The notes beneath the pieces are model-generated. The model saw nothing but the letters and a program-made list of their open reading frames with translations, did no database searches and had not been told where the DNA came from. The translations under genes and the position numbers were made by a program. Of a DNA stretch of 64,000 nucleotides, positions 39,925-51,200 are shown in pieces (within the stretch, counting starts at the first letter, position 1; each line of letters opens with the position of its first letter). This DNA comes from Sialis fuliginosa (taxonomy: Eukaryota > Arthropoda > Insecta > Megaloptera > Sialidae), in contig OY540814.1 of assembly GCA_961205875.1 (NCBI GenBank), positions 11,638,993-11,702,992 on the forward strand, read 5' to 3'.

Positions 39925-40572
39925 CGCAAAATTAGAAAAAAAATTGTTCTCCGATTTCAAAATTTTAAGTTGATCTTTTCGTTGCAGGTCAGGACAAACA
40001 GTTTTCGTTCTGTGTCTGTCTGTCCCCTGAATCCTTGTCACACGCATAACTCATGAACCACTGAACCGATATTGACGAAACTTGATTGGTCGATTTAGTC
40101 TGGCTTGAGGACGGTCCCATTTCAAAATCATCAAAATCTCAAGAACAATACATTATGTTACATGAAAATGATATAGAATCTTTTTTTGTAGAGCAATCAA
40201 TTTCCTATAATACAGGTTACCACAAAGTTTGTTGTTAAATATGGTACCCTTACAGATTTATCTCAATTTGCTTTAAAAAATCTTTTTTTTTTAATTGTTG
40301 TTTACTTTGACATATTAAATGTCATTTTGTTGTTTTAAATGTTATGTTGACGTTTGCATAGCAGAAAAAAATTAGATTTAGATTGAAAGTCAAAAAATTA
40401 AAAATATACGAAAAAATAATCAGGAGCGTATTAAGGAAAAAATCGAATTAATATTTATTAATAAAATTGTATAAAAATTAAATGATTAACCAATGCCAGG
40501 CAGTTTATCTCAATACTTTATCGGTTTTTATTTAAGGAAAGTACTGTGAATTTACTTGATAGATGTTTTTTT
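39925..40572. repeat. Same interspersed repeat, copy 3, directly adjacent
   Basis: In the same orientation as copy 2, about 880 bases downstream, starting 'ttctccgatttcaaaatttt'. The two copies are in direct tandem order but diverged, which suggests an old duplication of one insertion. Confidence 0.7.
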
Positions 40573-40679
40573 TTCAGTGCAACCTTATAGTAAACAGATC
40601 AAAGTAACTTACACACAGAATAATATAAAAACCGTTTATAGTTTTCACTCATAAATATACAAGATTGAAACCTACGACT

Positions 40680-40990
40680 ACGGGATCCGTACTGCCACTG
40701 TAATAGTCACTGTACGACGCGCGCGCCTTTATTCGAGCCAGCGGTAGCCAGAGGCAGGTGATTAGCTGCGGTCTGCACGACTAATCCTCTTGTAATTAAA
40801 CCGATCGACTACTAATTGCACTGATTTATGCTGTCACGTGATCCTACCGACAAACGTACACTTTTTCTAATTGTCCGACCCACGCCCTGTTTTAGCCCAC
40901 CAAAGTGATACCAGTAGTGGATTACCGCACATGCAGTGAGACGTTTGTACGTAGCCTCCAGGCTTGTAGATGCCTCAAAAGTGATATAGC
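40680..40990. other. GC-rich non-repeat island
   Basis: Contains 'gtacgacgcgcgcgccttta', 'ggtagccagaggcaggtgat', 'tgctgtcacgtgatcctacc' and 'acgccctgttttagcccacc'. It has no long frame and no copy elsewhere in the window. It stands out from its surroundings as a candidate regulatory or exonic element. Confidence 0.4.
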
Positions 40991-41081
40991 GAAACTTTCA
41001 TTTATGACTTTTGTGTATTGGTTAATAGATTATACCAGAGTTTCTTAACATTTTACTGGTAGCAAACCCAGTAATATCTAA

Positions 41082-41780
41082 TTAACATGGAAAACACATA
41101 TATTTAAACTCAGAACAAAATTAAGTTCCTATATTTATCTATTGCGACAATTATCGCATATAACAACTAGAAATATACTTTTCCAAATTTATTATGGTAA
41201 TGTGATATCCAACCTACGATATGGGATAATATTTTGGGGACACAGCTATGAATCTATCTGTCTCTTCAGATTGCAAAAAAAATGTCTACGAATCATAATG
41301 AATATTGGATATAAGAGACTCTTGCAAAGACATATTTAAAAAATACGAGCTATTAACCATACCAGCTATATATATTCTTGAATCTGCATGTTTCTAGTAT
41401 GATACCAGATTTAAATCTGAATTTTATGTACCTACTTATGGTACAACATATTTAACAAAAAATACTATAAACAATCTAATGAAAATCTACAATAAAGTAC
41501 CCCAATATATAAAAAATTTAGAGCTAAAAAAATTCAAAAAAGAATTGCAAAAGTTTTTAATACAAAAATGCATATATAGTTTAACAGAATTTTAGAATTT
41601 ATTTTATAATTTAATTATAAATAGTAAGTTTATATTTTTATTTTTTTAAGTCAATCAAAATATGTATTATAATAGAATTATAGTGTTAATTTCTCTTCTC
41701 TGTTTATATGACTTATTCGATAGCATTTTTTTGTAATGTTCATTTATGAATAAAAATCATTATTATTATTATTATTATTG
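41082..41780 (+). pseudogene. 3' end of a non-LTR retrotransposon (reverse transcriptase C-terminal remnant)
   Basis: From 41082 the frame reads LTWKTHIFKLRTKLSSYIYL and continues with 'YYGNVISNLRYGIIFWG' and 'LQKKCLRII'. This is the pattern found after the palm/thumb of Jockey/CR1-type reverse transcriptases. It stops at 41339. In another frame it continues with 'KKYELLTIPAIYILESACF', and later 'YNKVPQYIKNLELKKFKKEL' and 'FLIQKC', typical of the C-terminus of these ORF2 proteins. An untranslated region and an (ATT)n tail ending near 41780 complete a 5'-truncated copy. It is broken by at least one frameshift and several stops. Confidence 0.75.
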
Positions 41781-42813
41781 GAGATTTAAAACTTCCTAGC
41801 GTGATCCGCGGTTTGATAAATTAAAATATTACATGACCTCAAATATTTAAGAACTTAATAAAAATACTATGAGTTTCAGAAGTTGTCTGCCACCCTAAAG
41901 GTTAGAATCGCTTACAATTTTTAACTTGACTACTTTTCTCTAATTCGTCAGTAAACATCCGTATCCGGTTGAAAGATCGTTTTCAAAAATAGGTTTTCTT
42001 CCCAGACAAAAATTAATTTTAAATATAAAATTTCACCCTTCTACGATTTGTCGTCTTTGAGTTACAACGTTTACAGACAGACAGACACACATACGTCAAT
42101 ATGTATTTATTAAAAAATATAAAAACTATCTACATATTAAATAACAACATGAAATTATTTAATAAATAAATATTATAAATATTTAATATTAATCATTTAA
42201 AATATGAATAATATAAGATAATTACGGTCTATAGGAATTTAAAAAAATAACGGTAATTTTCTAGAAATTTTCCTATTATTTATGTATAAGGTACATTAAT
42301 AATCCCTTTAATATTCAATTTCTATTGACAGTCCCATCTAGTAGAATGTTTATTATCAGCAATTTAAAATACGTGCGCAATTTCCGTTTAAAATTCTTTT
42401 AGCTATTGATAGAACCAGTTCAGTGTTTTATAATTCGTCTAAACCAGCATCTATAAAATAATAAATTATATATGTATATATAATATATAATATGTATACA
42501 ATATAGTACATTATATGATAGGGATTCGTAGCCATTCTCATTACATTCTCTTCAACAAGCATTCTCTACTTGATAAAACATATCAATAACTTTTTCATGT
42601 TGTTGAAAGATGCAATCTTTATAAAAATGCACATGTTCGTATTCCGATTTATAAAAAAAAATTATTTCTTAAATTTTTGCTACAGTATTCGTAATTGAAA
42701 GCACTGATTTTTTTCAGATTTTTTACATCGATAGATTTAATATTAAAGTGGGGACGCTCTTATAACCACTTTGAAAAGCAAATAAGGTACTGGTACCAGT
42801 TATGGCCGCTATA

Positions 42814-43100
42814 CAGTAGCGTACCGAGAGGGGAGCAAAGGGGGTATTTGCCCCGGACAACAGTTTGTTAAGGGCGGCAAAATTGTGAATTGGGGGCGGC
42901 AAATTTGAGGTAGCAATAAAAAAAATCAAAATAAAAAAAATCAGTCATCAAAATCACTAGAATGGCGCAAAATTGTGGATTCCCAGCGGTAAATTCGAGA
43001 AAAAGATCTTCAATTTTCATATTTAGTTAGTATTGCAAAGTAGGGGGGGCGAAAAATTTGCCAACTGCCCCGGGCGGCAGAAACCTACGGTACGCCACTG
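42814..43100. mobile_element. hAT-like MITE with 8-base duplication CCGCTATA
   Basis: Begins CAGTAGCGTACCGAGAGGGG and ends CGGTACGCCACTG, an inverted pair. CCGCTATA occurs immediately on both sides (42806-42813 and 43101-43108). It is 287 bases, with GGGGGCGGCAAATTT-type repeats inside. This is a clean hAT-superfamily signature. It interrupts an older repeat ('ggtactggtaccagt'). Confidence 0.88.
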
Positions 43101-43299
43101 CCGCTATAAAAGCAAGGTTTACTGTTTTTGTGATTGACGGGCTTCTTTTTTGTAATTTTCATGAACTCATGTTACTATTAAAACAAGTAATCCTTTATTT
43201 AATCAATTCAATTACCAGAGTCCGAAATATTGTTTGTTTTTTTAAACAACACAAAAAATATAGAAGAAAGAATCGTCAAATTTGGAACAATGTAAAACA

Positions 43300-43425
43300 G
43301 TAGATTAATATTCAGAAGTGGTAGTAATCAAATATCAACAAATATTTCTAATTCAGTACATTTAATTTAAAAATAGCCATTATTGGGTTCATATCCAAGA
43401 CTGGTGCCAGTATCTTATATCGTAA
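43300..43425. repeat. Relative of the same element, internal part
   Basis: 'gtagtaatcaaatatcaaca' and 'atccaagactggtgccagta' match 7125-7215. Located just downstream of the hAT-like MITE at 42814, which inserted into related sequence. Confidence 0.6.
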
Positions 43426-44153
43426 CTGAAGAGTTAAAATCAAAAGGTCATAAAACATTTTTTGTTACATTTTAGAAGACTTATCTAAAAACATCCCACT
43501 CAATGGGGTAACTGAAACAAAAATTTTAGTATACTATCCAGTCTATGAAAGGTTCAAAAAATATGTTTTCAAAAATCGCATTTCTGTTTTTGGGTCATCA
43601 ATTTATGTCCGTAATCCAAATTTCATCTTAACTGGTATATAATATATATAAACAGACAGACGGACGGACAGAGCGAAATAATATGCTGCGTTTTAGGCAT
43701 GGGCGTCCATATAGAGGAGCAAACGAGGCACTATCAACCTCGTTTAATGAAAGCTGAAGTTTTTATAATTATTGAAAACAACTAATATCTATAGTACAAA
43801 TGACCAAAAAATACAATAACAAATACCAAGAAACTGTTGTCGTTGGCAGCGAAAATCTTAAATATTATATTTTCCCTCTATTCTAAACAATTGTATACAC
43901 TTCTATTTTACTGATAACTGACATAACAATTAATATTTACTAATTTAAATGTAAAACATCGGACTGTGGAGAAAAATGTATCTGTACAGAACCGCTCTGA
44001 GGTATTCAAGATAAATCAGCTTATTTATGCAGTAAACCAAAAGAAATGTCTACTTCCAACGCACCTTTGTACATTTATAATATAATATGTAGACCAGATA
44101 TAGAAAAAATGATTTATAACAAAGGTATAGCGCGGTAGCTAAGTCCGCCGGCG

Positions 44154-46299
44154 CACAGTGGGTCTAAATCACACTTTTTTGCGCGAAATTTCGCTTCAAG
44201 CCAATTTTCAACCAATTTTAATTAAGTCAGTGGCATTTGAAAGGTAAATAGTTGTAGTTTCTGAAAATTACCCCAAGAATAGTCAATTCACCCTCTTAAT
44301 TATTGTTTCATCCCCTTAAATCTGAAAATTCGATTAAACGATAAATTCATAAATTAATAAATCGAATAAGATAATATATTCTGCACAAATATAAATGTTT
44401 ATTTGTTAGTACTATTATTTAGTATGTGTAAACATGTGTGAACATATTTAAATATATACAGGGTGAGTCATAAGTTCGTATTTCTTCGATATCTCCTCTG
44501 TTAATAATTAGAGAAAAATTTTAATTTTGTATGATATTATAAGTAATAATACACATCTAAACTTATATTAAAATATATAGTGTGACCCCGAAAAAGGTGT
44601 ATCATTACAGGTTGAGTTGATAGTGCGTATCTCTTCGATATCTCCTCTCTTTTACAAGATACAGAAAAAATTCAAATTTTAGATAATATTACAAGTAAAA
44701 ATGTACATTATAAGAATGTATTGAAATATACAGTGTGGCCCCTAAATAAGGTGTATCACAAATATAATGTATTTTTAAATGGGATGACCAATTTATTTCT
44801 ACCTTATGTAACTATTGTTTAGAAGATCTATACAGTGGTACAATATTTTTTAAAAACATTGAGGGGAAGGGGTAAGATATAATTTTTTTTCTTAGTTGAC
44901 GTTTTCAAACATTGTTTTGAAAAATCATTTTCGTTTTGGTGTGGCATTAGTTTTACCTAGACACCACTAGTAATCATTAGAAATTTGTTTTATACAAGTT
45001 GCCCCTGAAAAAACTACAATTATTCAAAAATTATATGTTACAAAACTATTTTTTAATGGAACAAAATATTTTTTTGTCATTAAGTATGTAATATTCGGTA
45101 CACTACAACTTTTCACGGCAGGTAAATCCTGCACCTAAAATAAATAAATATACAAAAAACGCTTATTACTTACATTACATGAAACATTTATATAAAAAAA
45201 ATGTAATGCTTAAAAATAAACACTTCGTGTCTTAAAAAATTTTTCTCTAAACTTGCAGGATTTATTATAAATTTTTTTGAAAAAACTTTAAAAATCTCTA
45301 TTGAAATAAAAACATATAAAAGCTCCTTTAAAAATATCAAACAAAAATTGATTTGTTTTGTTTATCTTAAAATTGACCTCCCAATGCCTTTGAAGCCCTT
45401 CATTAAACATAAATAAATAATTTTTGAATATTTCCAGTTTTTTTTCAGGGGCACCTTGTATAAAACTAATTTCTAATGGATTACTAGTGGTGTCTAGGTT
45501 AAACTAATGCCACACCAAACGAAAATGATTTTCCAAAACAATGTTTGAAAACGTCAATTAAGAAAAAAAATTATATCTTACCCCTTCCCCTCAATGTTTT
45601 TAAAAAATATTGTACCACTGTATAGATCTTCTAAACAATAGTTACATAAGGTAGAAATAAATTGGTCATCCCATTTAAAAATACATTATATTTGTGATAC
45701 ACCTTATTTCGGGGCCACACTGTATATTTCAATACATTTTTATAATGTACATTTTTACTTGTAATATTATCTAAAATTTGAATTTTTTCTGTATCTTGTA
45801 AAAGAGAGGAGATATCGAAGAGATACGCACTATCAACTCAACCTGTAATGATACACCTTTTTCGGGGTCACACTATATATTTTAATATAAGTTTAGATGT
45901 GTATTATTACTTATAATATCATACAAAATTAAAATTTTTCTCTAATTATTAACAGAGGAGATATCGAAGAAATACGAACTTATGACTCACCCTGTATATA
46001 TTTAAATATGTTCACACATGTTTACACATACTAAATAATAGTACTAACAAATAAACATTTATATTTGTGCAGAATATATTATCTTATTCGATTTATTAAT
46101 TTATGAATTTATCGTTTAATCGATTTTTCAGATTTAAGGGGATGAAACAATAATTAAGAGGGTGAATTGACTATTCTTGGGGTAATTTTCAGAAACTACA
46201 ACTATTTACCTTTCAAATGCCACTAACTTAATTAAAATTGGTTGAAAATTGGCTTGAAGCGAAATTTCGCGCAAAAAAGTGCGATTTAGACCCACTGTG
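44154..46299. mobile_element. Transib-like palindromic element with CACAGTG ends and CGGCG duplication
   Basis: The element begins CACAGTGGGTCTAAATCACA and ends with the inverse complement, finishing CACTGTG. Both flanks carry the GC-rich pentamer CGGCG (44149-44153 and 46300-46304). A CACWRTG-type terminus with a 5-bp GC-rich duplication is diagnostic of Transib, the family related to RAG1, whose signal heptamer is CACAGTG. The two arms, about 880 bases each, are near-perfect inverted copies around a 385-base centre (45034-45418). No transposase frame is present, so it is non-autonomous. A smaller TIR element occupies the middle (44459-45994). Confidence 0.85.
44459..45994. mobile_element. 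Inner palindromic element with CAGGGTGAGTCATAAG ends
   Basis: Starts TA-CAGGGTGAGTCATAAGTTCG and ends CGAACTTATGACTCACCCTG-TA, so it has TA on both sides like Tc1/mariner-type insertions. If it is removed, the outer sequence joins as 'aacatatttaaatata' and 'tatatttaaatatgtt', the exact symmetry centre of the outer Transib palindrome. Its arms contain two similar sub-blocks, each beginning 'cttcgatatctcctct'. No protein frame was found. Confidence 0.65.
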
Positions 46300-46746
46300 C
46301 GGCGCTTTCAAAACAGTGGTAGACTGCAAATCAGTTCAAAAATACCTTCTTGTACATCTGAATAAAGAAAAAGGCTGCACAGTTAGACCCTCATCTATTG
46401 TTAATGAACTTTCAATAAAAAACTAACAATAAGTGAAAAAATGTTTTTATTCTATAAGTATTGAATCGTTTGACAAAACGCTGAGATTTATAATAAATTA
46501 ATAATGAACCAATAATATATCTGACAATGAGTTATAAAAATTAAATTTTAAGTTTTTGGTGCTCTTTAATGAGAACAAATATAATACGTTGAGTGGGGTA
46601 TTAAATAAAATCTGTCAATTCAAGGAATTTAAATATGTAAACGTTTATTCACTATTAAAATCTTTGTTTTATAACAAAACATAACAATACCAATATTATG
46701 ACACAAATTGCAAAGGCGAATAAATATACATTTTTAAGGTTCTAAC

Positions 46747-47604
46747 CAGGGCCGTAAACACCGGGGCAGTTCTCCGAGGCCCCTGAACAAAGAGGGTATT
46801 ATTTTTTTACGAAATCGGCCCGGATTGAAAAAAAACATTAGTCAAACTCATTTTCTTTCAACATGGAGAAAATTTTTCAAAGACAAAAACCGAAAAAATT
46901 AGATTTAATTGTTTAATGTAAATTTTTGTTTACAAGGGTATCGCATACAAGGGAGCGCTACAAAAGGCAGACATGGACAAAAGGCAGACATGAACAAAAG
47001 GCCGACAAGGACAAAAAGCAGACTCCCAAAAATTATTATTTTTGTTAGAATTGGAAATATTTTAAAAAACGTACACGAGTAAACCGTAAAGAGACCGTTT
47101 TTTAAAAGGGTCCAAAAAAATTGCCTTCCGGAGATCAACCAATGTAAAGATTTCAGTTTCATACTGACTATGATGCCTATAAAAAGCTAGTAAAAAGGTT
47201 GCTCCTTCCTTTCAATTCCTTATTTAAAAAATCGCTAATATGACTACACTATAAATCGAAATTTATGCAGCTCGATATGAGAAATTCGAAAGTATTTTTT
47301 TTTAAGTTGTCAACAATAATAAACAACAAAAGTACCTTCTTATTGCATTTTTTTAATGAAAGGTTTAAAAACACTAAAACAGCCTCGAGCATCATTGTTT
47401 ATTTTTTTTTTCAAAAAAATTGTTTACTGGTGTACTTTTTGTTTATAAATTGTTTATAAAAAAATATAAATAATTAAATAAGAAAGCCTTCATATTTTCA
47501 TTGAAAAACTTTTTTTCGAAAATAGTCACATACATGGAAATTGTATAAGGGACCCCTTGATTATTTGCTGCCACGGGGCCCCAGAGCCTCGAGTTATGGC
47601 CCTG
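46747..47604. mobile_element. hAT-like element with CAGGGCCGTAA ends
   Basis: The left end CAGGGCCGTAAACACCGGGG mirrors the right end, which reads CACGGGGCCCC..GGCCCTG. Eight-base flanks GTTCTAAC and GGTCTAAC differ at one position. The 858-base interior has no transposase but contains a short tandem array at 46961-47022. CAGGGC ends plus 8-bp duplication indicate hAT. Confidence 0.7.
46961..47022. repeat. Minisatellite of GGCAGACATGGACAAAA type
   Basis: About four imperfect 16-17-base units (ggcagacatggacaaaa, ggcagacatgaacaaaa, ggccgacaaggacaaaa, then a partial unit) inside the hAT-like element. Confidence 0.75.
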
Positions 47605-48181
47605 GGTCTAACTTGATAGAGTCTAAAATCTTATAAAATCAAAACATATTGTACATATATAGATTATGAAAAATTAGTTATCGATTATTATTTTAAATGT
47701 ATTAATATGAAAAAATGTTTTGATTTATAAGTTTTGCTTTATAGATCATCTATAATAAATTATTAAATATAATTTTTATAAATTGTATAAATACCTATTT
47801 TCGATATTTTTGACAATACCAAACAGTTTAAATATAATTGTAATAATATACCTGGTATATTATTTAAAAATATATCATATTTTTTATGTATCAACCAAAT
47901 ATTATTTATAAATTGTACGTTTAGTTCAAATATAAATATATACAATAGATGGTGCCAAATCAAATTCTTGAACGTAACGTAGGTTTATATCACGGCTATT
48001 TATATAGCCGCTTGAGTAGAGATGGCGCACATGTGTATTTAATTTCACGAACTAGTGAATACGTTTTTAGATATTTTAGCCAAGATCAGAATCAACTGTA
48101 TTCGAACCTGCTATTAATGTGTTGATTTATTCAGAGATGGCGACAAATATGTACTTTAGTTACATTATTAGCATTGTCAAT

Positions 48182-48700
48182 GAGTACGTTTACACAGCGC
48201 TTTTATTCCGGTTTAACTATAACCGATGTAATAAAACCGTTTCAAGTGGTGGTGTTTACACATACGAGAATAAGTGACGTCAGCTGGAATTATAATTCCG
48301 ATTTGAAATACGCTATAAGTTCGATGGTGTACCAACAAGAAATCTCAAAAATATTTCGTCTCTTTTATGTCCCTCGGTGTTTTAACCATATTTTAACTGA
48401 CGACGCTTTTTCAAATGTTAATGCGAAGTGCATTACGATGAAATCCCTATACTCCGTAAATACTTATATTTTTGAGGTTGGCTAAATAGGTATAGTTATG
48501 TATGTCCGTGCAGTTTACACGTATTTTTATTCCTGCTCTATTCCGGTTTAGTTATGCTATTCCCGTAGACCAAGAGGAATAGCATAACTAAACCCGATTA
48601 GTTATTCGGGTGTAAAGTGCCGTTTACACGGACTTTTACACCCGGTTTTATTACATCGGTTTTAGTTAAACCGGAATAAAAGCGCTGTGAAAACGTACTC
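48182..48700. mobile_element. GAGTACGTTTACACAG MITE, longer copy
   Basis: 519 bases, flanked by AAT on both sides (48179-48181 and 48701-48703). Ends GAGTACGTTTACACAGCGCT are inverted. Internally it contains 'TAGTTATGCTATTCC' paired with 'GGAATAGCATAACTA'. It matches 6552-6933 in inverted orientation and has about 140 extra bases (near 48330-48475) that the other copy lacks. Long open stretches across it are by-products and not a gene. Confidence 0.8.
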
Positions 48701-48894
48701 AATGTTATTACTTATTAGTATTAAAATAATTTGGATTCATATTTTTTGTATTCCATTGGTTGGTTTTGGTTCCATTCATAGACTTATAGAATAAACTGAG
48801 CATTCCCTATCCAGCTGTGAAGTAAATACTGGCAAGAAAGTGTGATTTGCTATTTAAAAATATTGAAATTATTAGTACAAACTTTATTCACATT

Positions 48895-48946
48895 GGCGCT
48901 GATTTTATTATATAATTGTCATGTATTATATAATAAAATCAGCGCC
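48895..48946. repeat. Perfect 22-base-pair hairpin
   Basis: GGCGCTGATTTTATTATATA plus AT at 48895-48916 is exactly complementary to 48925-48946, separated by the 8-base loop TGTCATGT. No relative of this sequence was noticed elsewhere in the window. It could be a very young fold-back or a transcribed hairpin, but I see nothing that assigns a function. Confidence 0.75.
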
Positions 48947-49431
48947 TATCTAAAAATCAACATACTTTAAGTTCCTAGTGATTTTAGTTTTTTCAAACCG
49001 CCGGGATATAATAAACAATTACCGGATTAACTTATTGTTAGTAGTCTTCAACCTTCTGCGACCTTTGAAACTCAGGCGGGACTTTTTTCCAGTTTTTCTC
49101 ATTTTTCTTACGAAGCGCCATTCGGACAAAAAAGGTAACACGAATAAAATTTTCATTATGAAATGTATAAAAAATATCTTAACCATTAATCAATTAATCC
49201 CCATTTTACTTTCGCAATCGATGATCAAAGTGAAGAGTAGTTTGAAGAACATAGCAAAACACTAATATGCTATTATCAAAATTTCGCGATTTTTCGTTTC
49301 AATAATTTGCTCTAAATTAATATTTCGGTAAGTTCATAATAAATTATCGTATTGTAGATAATGTTCGGATTCACGGCAATAAGCGGTTAGTTATCGGTTA
49401 GTGACCGGCTAGTTTTGATTGGCTGATTATG

Positions 49432-49601
49432 CAGGAGTTATTTTAAGAAAAATAACAAAAACTGAAAATTCCTTCTCTCTTTTTACACACACTTTTTATA
49501 TTTTTCTTTCTACTTGCAATTTTTCAACTACACAAATTAGCTTATACAACTGAAGTTTTAATTTTTAGAACTGCAGAAACAACTACACACTAAAACCCCT
49601 G
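49432..49601. mobile_element. Second, shorter copy of the CAGGGGTTATTTTA MITE
   Basis: Starts CAGGAGTTATTTTAAG and ends with 'aactacacac' then AAAACCCCTG. It shares the subterminal 'caactacaca' motif with 60399-60625. Flanks are not an obvious duplication, so it is older. Confidence 0.6.
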
Positions 49602-49705
49602 GAAATCGATAATCCTTATTCATACTAAACCCTTCATCAAATGTCATAAGTCAAGACAAGATATTAAATAAAAACTAATTTTGGGTAAAATTATTGAGGG
49701 TCTGT

Positions 49706-50301
49706 ACTACCGTGCTTAGGTAAAAGGCAGTAAACTTATTTTTGTAATTTTGATGCCGTTAGGTTTTTCAGGCGATTTTCTACATATTAGTCATAAAATT
49801 ACCCTAGTAAAAAAAAACGGCCGTGCTATGGTCGTGGTGCGGCCATACTATGGCCGTTTGTTTTTTTTTTTACTCGGGTAATCATTAAAATTGTTATTTC
49901 AATAGAATAGTAATTTTTTAAGTTTATCGAATGTATTAAATTAGTTATTTTTCCTGAATATAAAAGCAGTAAAATCATTTTTTCAACATAAAAAACATTT
50001 AAACTATACTACTTTTATCTAATGAAAAATATACGTGCAATATTCACAACCATTCCAAGTTATTATAATTTCGAAAATACAGTTTTCAAAAATTATCTAC
50101 TTCAAATAAATAATACAGTAAATTATTTTATTTTTATTGTAATTATTCTTTATAATAGTAATTATGTGTCATAAAAATTCATTTTTCGTTATGTGTTCAA
50201 CAAAGATCAATAAATGTTAATTATTATTTAAGATTTTGTATTTCGATACTCATTAGACAAAGATTATTGTATTACTAACTTTTACCAAAGTACGGCAGTG
50301 T
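49706..50301. mobile_element. Insertion with CTRCCGTRCTT ends and an internal hairpin
   Basis: The left end CTACCGTGCTTAGGTAAAAG is mirrored by CTTTTACCAAAGTACGGCAG. It splits sequence that is continuous in related copies: 'attgagggtctgta' on one side and 'taggtccctcacaaag' on the other. It is absent from the corresponding part of the second tandem copy near 61525. TGTA flanks both sides and may be the target duplication. A long hairpin at 49798-49882 lies inside. Confidence 0.55.
49798..49882. repeat. Hairpin-forming inverted repeat
   Basis: ATTACCCTAGTAAAAAAAAA then CGGCC on the left is mirrored by GGCCGTTTG, a T-run and TACTCGGGTAAT on the right. The loop holds a second 'ggccatactatggcc' palindrome. 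Confidence 0.6.
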
Positions 50302-50734
50302 ATAGGTCCCTCACAAAGAATTTCTTGACATGTATTCATACAAACTTTTTTGCTAAAATTATTTTTCTCGATCAACTGTTTATGTTTGTTCCACCTGATA
50401 TGACTCATCCTGTATTGTAGGTAGGTATATGAAAATCAAAATACAATGTTGCAACTGCGTAGCAAAAAAACGGCTAAATATGAGGATAGTTATAAAATCC
50501 TATCTCAAAAAGAATACAATTTTGTATAAAATCCTTTTTTATTATTACGTAACTTAAATATCAATTTTAGTAGGTTTTATCAATTCAAAACAAAATATTA
50601 CTTCAAAAAGCAATCTAATCTTACTGGTCTATTATAAATGTCTATACAAAATTAGAATAACAAAACACTTGTCAAATTATTGATATGATAAAAAAATAAT
50701 TCATATCTCAAAAATTGATTTCAGATAATATATT

Positions 50735-51050
50735 TAAAATTTTTGCACCCGAACCATAAACCTGAAAAAACACGTATTTTTCATTAACCTGAACCCGAAT
50801 CGAACCATTATATTTCAAAGTCAACGAACCAGAATCCGAATCCAAACCTTTTGATACATAGATAGCCGGTAACCATATATTTTTAAAAGGTTCAATAAAT
50901 TATTTTTAATATTTTAATATTTTTCTCCAATGAATTTTAAAAGAGATTATAAAATGTACTATTAATACTGATAATCTGTTTGAATTTTATGGTATGATGT
51001 GACTTACGAGTATCAAGTCAACTACTAAAATTTACATATTTTTTTCATTC
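50735..51050. repeat. Second copy of the CCCGAA-containing repeat
   Basis: Starts with 'gcacccgaacc' and continues into the same body as the repeat at 57105, in the same orientation. It lies about 1.3 kb before the gene. Confidence 0.6.
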
Positions 51051-51054
51051 TTTT

Positions 51055-51200
51055 TAGGGTTCCGAAGAAACCTTATTAATCTCACTTTATCGTCCGTCCG
51101 TCCGTCCTTTTCACTCATAGCTAAATAGCTCGTAAACTATATAAGCTAGAAACTTGAAATTTTTACTGAACATGTAAAATGACACCCTCTAGTAAAATAT
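51055..51200. repeat. AGGGTTCCGAAG-type repeat with CCGTCCGTCC run
   Basis: 'tttagggttccgaagaaacc' is followed by 'cgtccgtccgtccgtccttt' and 'ctcgtaaactatataagcta'. It resembles the dispersed repeat of moths and butterflies that opens 'AGGGTTCCG' and continues with a GTC-rich run. Confidence 0.5.

Noticed and set aside
46238..46426. 62-codon frame crossing the right edge of the Transib-like element
   Set aside because: It begins inside the TIR and ends in flanking DNA, so it cannot be an ancient gene. No domain was recognised.
48174..48485. 103-codon frame
   Set aside because: It lies within the GAGTACGTTTACACAG MITE and is not preserved in the copy at 6552.
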